From the NCBI GenBank assembly GCA_021413405.1, contig JAIOQL010000341.1, positions 1 through 7,204 on the forward strand: a stretch of 7,204 nt of DNA. Reading direction: 5' to 3'. Shown piece after piece: positions 1-6,047 of this stretch. Each line of letters begins with the position of its first letter. Within the stretch, counting starts at the first letter, position 1. The notes beneath the pieces were generated by a model, which did not search any database, had not been told where the DNA came from, and saw only the letters and a program-made list of their open reading frames with translations. Source of the DNA: Leptospira sp. Lineage in GTDB: Bacteria; Spirochaetota; Leptospiria; Leptospirales; Leptospiraceae. Position numbers and translations under genes: made by a program.

Positions 1-922
1 CGGGGACTGTGCATTTGTTTATCGCCCGGAGTATAATCTTGATCTGGGGCCTCATGTTTTTCCTGCAACGAAATATTCCCGTATTTTTTCTATGATCAAG
101 AATGATCCTATTTTAAGAAACATTCCGCTTTATAAACCCCCGCAGGCCTCCCATGAAGCATTGCGCCTTGTTCATACAAATGAGTACATTGAAGACCTGT
201 TTTCACTTCACAAAACTGCTTCCACAGGTTATTCGGAGCTCCCATTGAATTCAGACATCGTTCAGAGTTTCATGTATTCAACAGGCGGAACAATTCTTGC
301 GACAGATCTAACTTCTTCTTTCCGGTTCGTATTTAATCTCGGAGGAGGCTTTCATCATTCCTTTCCAGATCACGCCGAAGGGTTCTGCTATTTGAATGAT
401 GCGGCAATTGCAACAAAACATTACCAGCAGAAATTCCCTGGCAGGAAAGTTTTGTTTATTGATCTGGACGTTCACCAGGGAAATGGAAACACATTTACTT
501 TTCGTGATGATCCGGATGTGTTTACGTTTTCAATGCACCAGGGAAATTTATACCCGAAAAAGGAAATTTCTGATCTGGATATATCTTTGCATGAGGGTTG
601 TCGCGACGAAGAATATCTCAGACTTCTGGAAGATTCTCTACGGAAAATTAAAGCGGAATTCAAACCGGATCTTATTTACTATCTTGCCGGCGCAGACCCA
701 TTTGAAGGTGATACGTTAGGCGAAATTAAAATGAGTTTCTCTGGTTTGCAAGCCCGGGATGTTCTTGTGAAGCAGTTCATCGAAGAGACTGGTGCGAGGG
801 CTGTGATTCTTACCGCTGGCGGATATGCCAAAAATTTCGAAGATACGTGCGTTATTCATTTTAACACGGCGCGTATTTTTGGTGAAAATTCGAAACCTGC
901 AATCCTGGTGAAAGAATCATGA
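1..922 (+). CDS. Histone deacetylase family Zn-dependent deacylase, class IV-like (5' partial)
   Basis: Hydrolase of the histone deacetylase / acetoin utilisation (AcuC) / acetylpolyamine amidohydrolase superfamily, probably removing acyl groups from lysine or amine substrates in the cytoplasm. The frame is open to the window edge: codons from base 2 read GDCAFVYRPEYNLDLGPHVF, the typical family N-terminus, so the Met at 92 is internal and only a few residues are missing. About 306 residues are visible, the normal family length. Counting from the Met at 92: the His-His pair is H88-H89 in GGGFHHSF; the zinc ligands are D126 and H128 in DLDVHQGNGN and D202 in AGADPFEGD; the transition-state Tyr is Y245 in TAGGYA. 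All catalytic residues are intact. EGDTLG followed by GLQARD and a GGY close to the end resembles the HDAC11-type (class IV) branch more than AcuC; that assignment is from memory of motifs. It ends in a 4-base overlap with the next gene. Bacterial homologues rarely have known substrates. Confidence 0.93.
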   Translation, partial: GDCAFVYRPEYNLDLGPHVFPATKYSRIFSMIKNDPILRNIPLYKPPQASHEALRLVHTNEYIEDLFSLHKTASTGYSELPLNSDIVQSFMYSTGGTILATDLTSSFRFVFNLGGGFHHSFPDHAEGFCYLNDAAIATKHYQQKFPGRKVLFIDLDVHQGNGNTFTFRDDPDVFTFSMHQGNLYPKKEISDLDISLHEGCRDEEYLRLLEDSLRKIKAEFKPDLIYYLAGADPFEGDTLGEIKMSFSGLQARDVLVKQFIEETGARAVILTAGGYAKNFEDTCVIHFNTARIFGENSKPAILVKES

Positions 923-1743
923 TGATCCCCTTTTTTTTTGATAGTGATAAAGGGAAGAAGAAGGAAAATTTTCTTGATTTTATCAATTTTGATGCGGTCG
1001 ACATGTCGAAAGATCTGCACTCCTCTCTCGGTTTTGAGAAACTGACGTTTGGCAGATTTTCAGAAGACGAGATAATGGAAATGCTGATTGCTTCCGGGAT
1101 TTTTAAGGTTCTGGAATCCAGGGGATATAAGAATTACAGACTCGAAGTTTCTCCTCTTTCCGAACTGGATAACAGGATCTTTATTAAAACGAAAGAGGAT
1201 GAGATTCTGGTTCATATGCGGCTCAAGACTTCGGACTTTACGTATAAAAAGTCCGGAGAGAATTTCAGAATGGTATATATTGACTGGCTTTTGACCCAGA
1301 ACATTCACTATGGAACCCTGCCTTCAAAACGAAAACTTTTCGAAGGGCAGAAATATCCCGGTCTTAGTGTAATGAATGAAATAACAGATTTTATTCTGCA
1401 ACTCACTGGGAAAATGGGTGCACACGGAGTCTTCAATATCCCGGAATATTTTCATGATGCAGTGCTGTTTCAGAAAAAATTTCAATTCGTTGATCCTGAG
1501 AAGGAAGGAATATTCCGCAATCTTCTGGAAGCCTTCCGGAAATTCAATTTGAGGGATCTCAGTCATCTCATTCACAACAATGGAATCATAAATGAGCGGA
1601 CAGGCGAGATTTATGCCTGGCAATATGGTGAAATGATCGCACCTTTGGATGAGTATATGAGAAAACTGATTTTTAACAAAGAATACTTTGAGAGTGTTTC
1701 GAGAGCGAAATTGAATTTCAAATTCTCAAGGGTTGAGAGTTAA
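919..1743 (+). CDS. Conserved hypothetical protein coupled to the deacetylase, possible divergent GNAT-like fold
   Basis: A 274-residue soluble protein with no signal peptide or membrane segment. The start ATG overlaps the deacetylase stop as ATGA; a second ATG follows immediately, and GGTGA lies 7 bases upstream, so translational coupling is likely. I do not recognise a named family with certainty. The central part (about residues 85-195) reads like a GNAT acyltransferase core: beta-strand-like stretches (IFIKT, ILVHMRLK, FRMVYIDWLL), then Q144-K-Y-P147-G148-L149 leading into a helix, as in the Q/R-x-x-G-x-G/A acyl-CoA pyrophosphate loop, then VFNIPEYFHDAVLFQKKFQFVDP (too long to be chance-like; key residues Y177, H179, F188, F190, D192, P193), recalling the motif-B end Y-x-x-x-G-F. 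The canonical second Gly of the loop is not obvious, so catalysis is doubtful. The C-terminal 75 residues are charged and unassigned. The gene ends with two in-frame TAA codons. The acyltransferase reading is inference only. Confidence 0.85.
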   Translation: MMIPFFFDSDKGKKKENFLDFINFDAVDMSKDLHSSLGFEKLTFGRFSEDEIMEMLIASGIFKVLESRGYKNYRLEVSPLSELDNRIFIKTKEDEILVHMRLKTSDFTYKKSGENFRMVYIDWLLTQNIHYGTLPSKRKLFEGQKYPGLSVMNEITDFILQLTGKMGAHGVFNIPEYFHDAVLFQKKFQFVDPEKEGIFRNLLEAFRKFNLRDLSHLIHNNGIINERTGEIYAWQYGEMIAPLDEYMRKLIFNKEYFESVSRAKLNFKFSRVES

Positions 1744-1773
1744 TAAGACAGAAACAAATTTTCCGGAGAATGA

Positions 1774-3378
1774 TTATTTATTCCTGATAAGGGTCAGATA
1801 CCGGCTGTGGAAATCTGTTAACCTTTGAAGGTAGTCTTTCGTCCATTCTTTTGTCGGGTCGATACGGTTACTGTTCAGTTCTTTCTCCAGGGCTGAATTT
1901 AGTTTTGCGAGTGAAATTTGTTCCGTACCGGGTTCCAGATTAAGAAGATTCATTTTTGTTTTATACAAAAAATAAGAAGTTTTCATGTAGAATTTTTTTT
2001 GATCGGACTGGCTTTCCCGGATTTCATTTCTATTCATATGAATGAATTGTCGCGTCACTTCGAGGATGCTCTTTAGTTTCTCTTCCTTCGCAGGATCTAT
2101 TTTGTTCAATGATATGAAGTTTCCGGTGTACAATAGCAGGCCGAAGATAATCAACGGATAGTATTGTTTTACTTCTGTGCCAAATTCGTGGAGAACGAGA
2201 ACCGAAAGGAAAGTGATTGGCAGCCAATAAAAACTCATGATATCCCAATCTGAGGGAAATCCAAGGAGAGGATTGAATGTGATCCCATGAATCAAAAATC
2301 CTGCGGAAACGAGGCAGACGAAAAGGTTCTCCGGTTTTGCCAGGAAGGATACCATTCTTTTTCTTTCGAATGTGAATTGGTGAGATAAAATCCAGAATGG
2401 AACGAAACAGGAAAATCCAATACAGGATCCGATTTCATAGACATGATTCAGGGAAAACATCCTCCTCATTGGATAAAATGGGGGATGGGCAATATGCGTT
2501 TGGGAAAGATCTGCACGGACATCTGCCAGGAAAATAAAGTAAATAAAAAATAAAGCGACCAGACCAAGCCCGATCGCTGACGATATTAATGTGTTCCGGA
2601 TGAAATTTCCTTTTTCAGAAACGACATAACAATAAAAAGCCAGGGCGAAAATTATATAACCTGAAACAAGATGAGAATAAATTGTTATGCATCCCAAAAA
2701 TACGGCCACAAGAATATACGCTAACCCTGTTTCTCCCCGCTTTATTGTTTCGTATCCATAGATCATTGTGAGAAAAAGAAACAGGGTTACAATTGTATAA
2801 TTCTCTACGTAACCATGAAAAAGAATTATTCCATTTGAACTTAGAAGCAGCCCGATCAGAACAGGGCGGATCATGTATTTCTTTGAAAATAGAATAACGA
2901 TTCCAAGGAAAAGAAATCCTGACGCCCAGCTCAGGATTCTATAACTGACCCTTGGGTCCGGAGAACCCTCGCCGATCAGAGAATACAGATACGAATGTGA
3001 AATTGCCTCTAAAAATTCGTCGAGGGTCAGTTGGTATCCAAAAATTCCTGTTTCCAGGAAGACGTTTTCAAGAAGCAGAATTCCGTCTCCGAGATTCAAA
3101 TTGTTCACGGGAAAAAGAAGCATCCCGGTAAATGATATTCCAGGAATTATCAAAATTGCTGCCAGGTAGTAATTTCCTGAAAATAATTCACGGGTAGGAA
3201 TGATTCTTGATTTTTTAGAATATACGAATATTAAAACTGTGTATAGCAGCGAAGAAATTGAAATAGTCTGCAAATAGATTTTATTAGAAAATAGAAACCA
3301 GGGATTGAAAAAAGTTGCACCGGCAAACACGAAAAGAAAGGGAATGGAAAGAAAAATCAGGGCGTTCACGTTTTTCAA
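1774..3378 (-). CDS. Polytopic membrane protein, probable GT-C type glycosyltransferase-like
   Basis: An integral membrane protein of 534 residues with roughly 12-13 hydrophobic segments (for example about 5-28, 34-54, 71-91, 145-165, 170-188, 195-210, 218-236, 238-254, 262-285, 313-332, 350-368, 381-397, 406-423) and a hydrophilic C-terminal tail of about 105 residues. Features fitting a GT-C fold are the acidic loop after the early membrane segments (NLNLGDG, D98), HGYVENY at 188-194, and NPLLGFPSDWD at 369-379. Such enzymes take sugars from polyprenyl-phosphate donors outside the membrane; donor and acceptor here are unknown. The start is TTG at 3378, supported by GGAAG seven bases upstream and a four-base TTGA overlap with the preceding gene's stop. 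That overlap says it is co-translated with the DUF4105-type gene. The tail (about 430-534) is rich in Lys, Glu and Asn, probably helical, and matches nothing I recognise. It could instead be an O-antigen ligase-like or other envelope protein. Confidence 0.85.
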   Translation of the reverse strand: MKNVNALIFLSIPFLFVFAGATFFNPWFLFSNKIYLQTISISSLLYTVLIFVYSKKSRIIPTRELFSGNYYLAAILIIPGISFTGMLLFPVNNLNLGDGILLLENVFLETGIFGYQLTLDEFLEAISHSYLYSLIGEGSPDPRVSYRILSWASGFLFLGIVILFSKKYMIRPVLIGLLLSSNGIILFHGYVENYTIVTLFLFLTMIYGYETIKRGETGLAYILVAVFLGCITIYSHLVSGYIIFALAFYCYVVSEKGNFIRNTLISSAIGLGLVALFFIYFIFLADVRADLSQTHIAHPPFYPMRRMFSLNHVYEIGSCIGFSCFVPFWILSHQFTFERKRMVSFLAKPENLFVCLVSAGFLIHGITFNPLLGFPSDWDIMSFYWLPITFLSVLVLHEFGTEVKQYYPLIIFGLLLYTGNFISLNKIDPAKEEKLKSILEVTRQFIHMNRNEIRESQSDQKKFYMKTSYFLYKTKMNLLNLEPGTEQISLAKLNSALEKELNSNRIDPTKEWTKDYLQRLTDFHSRYLTLIRNK

Positions 3379-5300
3379 TTCAGTTCTTCCAGAACCTTCT
3401 GCAGGAATTCCTCGCCGAGGCTCTGTCTGCTTAGAAGAGTAAAAGTCCCCTTTCGTATATTAAAAAAAACCAGTTCAGGCATGCTGAAAAATATTCCCTG
3501 TATTCCTTTCAGGAGTTTTTCTCCACGGTCAAATGGCAGGTAGACAATTCCGGCAAATGTCTCTCCGATGCCTGCGATCAGGTTTATGATTCCGTATAAC
3601 GGACGCAATAAAATTGTATCATCAGTAAAAAATACGAAAAAAGAATCATCCGGATTATATTTGTAAACAGTTGAAGAAATTGTGTTTGATTCACGAAGAA
3701 AAACACTGAGTTTGTTCTCTTTTTTATACATCTCTGCGACTTTCGCAATCCGGAAAGAATCAACTTTTTTTATTTCCGGGACATTGTATTTTCTGTTCAC
3801 ATCAAATGAAGCATAGAAAGGTATAAAGACAAAGGATTTATTCCCGTCAATGTAACCGCCGAGCCGGAATTTCGATTCACTTTCTCCATGTTTGAAGAAC
3901 AGATTCAGTGTATTGAATATTTCATTAGTGCAGTTTTTTGTAATCAGGTTATAGTTATATAATTTCTGGAGCTTGCGCAAATAGGTTGATTCATTTTTCG
4001 CAGCGATCGCGAGGAATTCTTTTAATTTTTCATCACTTATAGCCGGAGAAGGGGTCTCAACGTCTTCTTCCCTCACCGGTATCAGCCTGTCGTATGTAGT
4101 CCGGATTGGGGTGAATCCACCCAGGCCTTTTTTTATTTCCTCATTTCTATTGGCGGAATCTTCCAGAAGATTATAATTAAATTCGTTGAATTCTGATTTT
4201 GCAAAAACCGATTTGAGCATCAGTTCAAAATAAAGATAGGACTCTTTTTTTAATGGCTCTCCTGCGCCTGTAGTCCGGATAGCTTTTCTTGTCACTATCA
4301 TATCCCGTTCATCGAAACAGTCGAGAAATATCAGCCGGTTTTCCTCCAGGGATTTTCGTATGGAAAGATATCTTGCAAGGGCCACAAGAAGCGGATATCC
4401 ATAGTCATTTCTCCTGAATGAAGCCAGGCCGGTAATTTGCGATTCCAGTTCGGTTGCAAAATTTTCGAGCTTGGTCCTTTTATCCCTATCCAGTTCAAAT
4501 TCCTGATTTTCATCCGGCTGAACATAAAAATAACTCAATGGTTTCAAAGATTTATTTTTGATAATAGCGCTGAGGGCCTCCCTTTCATAGATCAGGTTGA
4601 GATATTTTTCGGAAAAGGTTTGTTCCTGGAAAGGATATCCGGTTCTTGATATAGCAAGAGTTTTTTCATCAATTGCTTTCAATTCGAGTGGAAAGTTTCT
4701 GATTTGAACATTGACTGAGTCGCGTTTTTTTTCAAGATATCCCTTCCCGAAATTTTCATTAATTTTGCGATTTATTCCCATCAAATACGGATCATTTTTC
4801 CTTTGGGCAGAGAAATATCCTGCTGCTTTTAGTTTTATCCCACTATCTTTCGCTAAAAATATTTCGAGGAGGGTTTTGTCATTCACCAGTGAACCCCGGA
4901 TCCCCAGTTGCTTATTCTGAACCAGGTATAACTGGTTCATCCGGTCCTGGAGCATCGTATACGTTGTGTCAGAAACCGATATCCGGCTGATTACCATGTT
5001 CCGGTTGTCTATTACTCCGTAAACAAACCGGAATTCTTCCCATGACTCGCGAACCATCCTGAATATCTGATCATCAAAATAGTATTGAAAGTGATAGATC
5101 AGATTTCCGAATTTCAGACCGGTGTGCCCGCCACTGGATTGGCCTGAGTTTGCATCGATGTAAACAAAATCTATGAATTTGCTTTTTTCTTCAGCCTGAA
5201 GATTTGAAATGAAGAGAAATAGGATGAGGCAGAAAGAACGAATATAAATTTTTATAGAGATTGTAGAAATGCGGTCACTGAGCGGAATAGAGTGGTTCAC
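3375..5300 (-). CDS. Secreted DUF4105-type protein with permuted papain-like (NlpC/P60-related) His/Cys motifs
   Basis: A 641-residue protein. Residues 19-36 form a signal peptide core with a probable cut after NLQA (A36), placing the mature protein in the periplasm. Mature residues 42-75 hold SSGGHTGLKFGNLIYHF (H59, then H70). NLITKNCTNEIFNTL carries C457. This order, His first and Asn-Cys later, fits DUF4105 (Lnb N-terminal periplasmic domain) and circularly permuted papain-like families, so H59 and C457 are candidate catalytic residues, acting perhaps as an amidase, peptidase or acyl hydrolase; this is not demonstrated. About 380 residues separate them, with a long family-specific insert. 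The C-terminus (about 565-625) has hydrophobic Gly-rich stretches and FSMPELVFFNIRKGTF. The start is GTG at 5300, the first usable start after the in-frame TAG at 5367-5369; no good Shine-Dalgarno is present, and the 18-residue n-region is unusually long, so the N-terminus is uncertain. It overlaps the downstream membrane-protein gene by four bases. Confidence 0.87.
   Translation of the reverse strand: MNHSIPLSDRISTISIKIYIRSFCLILFLFISNLQAEEKSKFIDFVYIDANSGQSSGGHTGLKFGNLIYHFQYYFDDQIFRMVRESWEEFRFVYGVIDNRNMVISRISVSDTTYTMLQDRMNQLYLVQNKQLGIRGSLVNDKTLLEIFLAKDSGIKLKAAGYFSAQRKNDPYLMGINRKINENFGKGYLEKKRDSVNVQIRNFPLELKAIDEKTLAISRTGYPFQEQTFSEKYLNLIYEREALSAIIKNKSLKPLSYFYVQPDENQEFELDRDKRTKLENFATELESQITGLASFRRNDYGYPLLVALARYLSIRKSLEENRLIFLDCFDERDMIVTRKAIRTTGAGEPLKKESYLYFELMLKSVFAKSEFNEFNYNLLEDSANRNEEIKKGLGGFTPIRTTYDRLIPVREEDVETPSPAISDEKLKEFLAIAAKNESTYLRKLQKLYNYNLITKNCTNEIFNTLNLFFKHGESESKFRLGGYIDGNKSFVFIPFYASFDVNRKYNVPEIKKVDSFRIAKVAEMYKKENKLSVFLRESNTISSTVYKYNPDDSFFVFFTDDTILLRPLYGIINLIAGIGETFAGIVYLPFDRGEKLLKGIQGIFFSMPELVFFNIRKGTFTLLSRQSLGEEFLQKVLEELN
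3386..3390 (-). promoter_or_regulatory. Shine-Dalgarno site supporting a TTG start
   Basis: GGAAG on the minus strand lies inside the last codons of the DUF4105-type gene, seven bases before the TTG at 3378. It is the reason to accept this TTG as the true start of the membrane protein rather than a later Met. Confidence 0.65.
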
Positions 5301-5364
5301 AGGCTCATCAACCAGGCTTGCCGAACCAAGGTTCTCGCTTGCATATCGATGGGAGGATGAGCCT
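5301..5364 (-). promoter_or_regulatory. Alternative pairing that could occlude the GTG start region
   Basis: On the minus-strand transcript, GATGAGCCT (5309-5301) sits directly before the GTG at 5300. It is perfectly complementary to AGGCTCATC (5364-5356), which includes the hairpin's loop and part of its stem. The two pairings are mutually exclusive in part, as in a translational switch. The pairing is seen in the sequence; regulation is inferred. Confidence 0.3.
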
Positions 5365-5375
5365 CCCTAATCGAT
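5345..5375. other. 12-bp stem hairpin with 5-base loop in the leader of the DUF4105-type gene
   Basis: ATCGAT-GGGAGG (5345-5356), loop ATGAG (5357-5361), CCTCCC (5362-5367), a 2-base TA bulge, then ATCGAT (5370-5375). All twelve pairs are Watson-Crick. No T-run follows on either strand, so it is not a standard intrinsic terminator. It could be an mRNA leader structure or part of a repeat. Confidence 0.6.
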
Positions 5376-5441
5376 GACCGAATGAAACCAATTCCCGGGT
5401 AGCGAAGCGTATAGAGATGCAGCCGGCAACCGACAGCGAAA

Positions 5442-5468
5442 ATTGTATCGAAGTGACCTAATATTCAA
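5442..5468 (-). promoter_or_regulatory. Weak sigma-70-like promoter candidate for the DUF4105-type gene
   Basis: TTGAAT (5468-5463), 15-base spacer, TACAAT (5447-5442) on the minus strand. The -10 matches 5 of 6 consensus bases, the -35 only 4 of 6, and the spacer is short. It would give a leader of about 135 bases carrying the hairpin. Confidence 0.22.
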
Positions 5469-5485
5469 TTCCGCAGAATAATTTC

Positions 5486-5956
5486 TTAGATCGAATCAAA
5501 TCCGGATTGGATTAATTTTTCTGAACCGGGATTTGAGAAAGAAATTTCCCGTTTTATTAAATCAAACTCTTCTTTTGTGATGTTTGCTTTTTTTAATCCC
5601 TGCCCGATTGCCAGATATGTTTCAGGAAACTTTTCCCAATTCGAAATTCCATAGCGTGCTGCGACCTTACCAAGATCTTCCTGGAATCCGGAACTTGCCA
5701 GTATCTTTGCAGAATAAATGGAAGCAAGGTTTCGTACGTCGTTTTTGTAAAGGGCGGCCTTTTCTTTTCCATCGCTCGACGAAGAAGATGAATTTGAAAA
5801 CGATGTTGAAATAGATTTCACTGAATTCGAGATACTGGAAACAGAATCGGAAGATTTGCTCACAGAATCTGAAAGCCTGAATACAGAATCTGAAATGGAG
5901 CAATTAATCGTAAATAACGCCAGCAAAATCGAGGAAATAAAAAGTTGGTTAATCAT
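5486..5956 (-). CDS. Lipoprotein with Ser-rich heptad stalk, second of a tandem pair
   Basis: A 156-residue protein. The N-terminal hydrophobic segment ends in LFTINC, a spirochaete-type lipobox with lipidated Cys19, so an outer- or inner-membrane anchored lipoprotein is expected. Residues 20-61 are Ser-rich with strict period 7: V25, V32, V39, V46, F53 at one core position and I21, L28, I42, I49 three residues later (or four before), the a/d pattern of a coiled coil, with Ser-Asp-Ser between. Residues about 68-156 form a small helical-looking domain with RYGISNWE and TYLAIGQGLKKA. The upstream lipoprotein shares this domain: 24 of 55 identical, ungapped, for residues 70-124 against 128-182. 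The ATG has AAGGAAG four bases upstream, and a good promoter lies further upstream. It resembles Leptospira putative lipoproteins; function is unknown. A stalk displaying the C-terminal domain is my inference. Confidence 0.9.
   Translation of the reverse strand: MINQLFISSILLALFTINCSISDSVFRLSDSVSKSSDSVSSISNSVKSISTSFSNSSSSSSDGKEKAALYKNDVRNLASIYSAKILASSGFQEDLGKVAARYGISNWEKFPETYLAIGQGLKKANITKEEFDLIKREISFSNPGSEKLIQSGFDSI
5774..5899 (-). repeat. 21-base periodic repeat encoding Ser-rich heptads (lipoprotein 2)
   Basis: On the plus strand ACAGAATC recurs at 5841-5848, 5862-5869 and 5883-5890, exactly 21 bases apart, encoding Asp-Ser-Val steps of the heptad. Later units have diverged. The tract is the coding trace of duplicated heptads. 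Confidence 0.75.
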
Positions 5957-5985
5957 AGTTCTTCCTTTTGAAACAGTCTTGCTTA

Positions 5986-6013
5986 ATTAGAGCAATTCTG
6001 CTTTTTTAGTCAA
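5986..6013 (-). promoter_or_regulatory. Sigma-70-like promoter for the second lipoprotein
   Basis: TTGACT (6013-6008; 5 of 6 to TTGACA), 16-base spacer including an A6 run, TCTAAT (5991-5986; 5 of 6 to TATAAT). Transcription would start near 5979, giving a leader of about 23 bases containing the AAGGAAG ribosome-binding site (5967-5961). It is the best promoter match in the window and implies that the two lipoprotein genes can be expressed separately. Confidence 0.55.
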
Positions 6014-6047
6014 TGATTTTTGCAGTGGAGAGGATTATCGTACTGAT

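Larger units (their letters stand above)
5301..5458. repeat. GC-rich, inverted-repeat-rich intergenic element, possible dispersed repeat
   Basis: The 160 bases from 5301 to 5460 are about 52% GC by hand count, against about 30-35% in short neighbouring non-coding or gene-edge stretches (5221-5260 and 5961-6040). The region contains a 12-bp hairpin (5345-5375), a GAACC-AA-GGTTC inverted repeat (5323-5334), a 9-bp inverted repeat (5301-5309 with 5356-5364), GCGAAGCG, GCCGGC and CCCGGG. GGTCACT at 5273-5279 is matched by AGTGACC at 5452-5458, which could be short terminal inverted repeats of a 186-base element reaching into the first codons of the DUF4105-type gene. No target-site duplication is visible and no protein is encoded. 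A dispersed repeat is the reading I prefer, but no second copy is present in the window. Confidence 0.4.

Noticed and set aside
92..94. ATG at 92 as the start of the deacetylase
   Set aside because: The 30 upstream codons are in frame and encode the conserved family N-terminus.
396..719. Open frame inside the deacetylase gene
   Set aside because: The overlapping frame encodes a fully conserved enzyme; this one has no recognisable features or ribosome-binding site.
1724..1738. TCTCAA-GGG-TTGAGA hairpin at the end of the plus-strand operon as a terminator
   Set aside because: The stem is only six pairs, four of them A-T, and no T-run follows on the plus strand. It lies within the last codons, so I do not call it.
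5301..5485. A tRNA or small protein in the gap before the DUF4105-type gene
   Set aside because: No cloverleaf with anticodon and T-loop signatures is visible, and no frame with a plausible start and ribosome-binding site fits.
5979..5995. TTGCT/AGCAA hairpin between the lipoproteins as a terminator
   Set aside because: Five weak pairs, no T-run after it, and it overlaps the -10 element of the proposed promoter.
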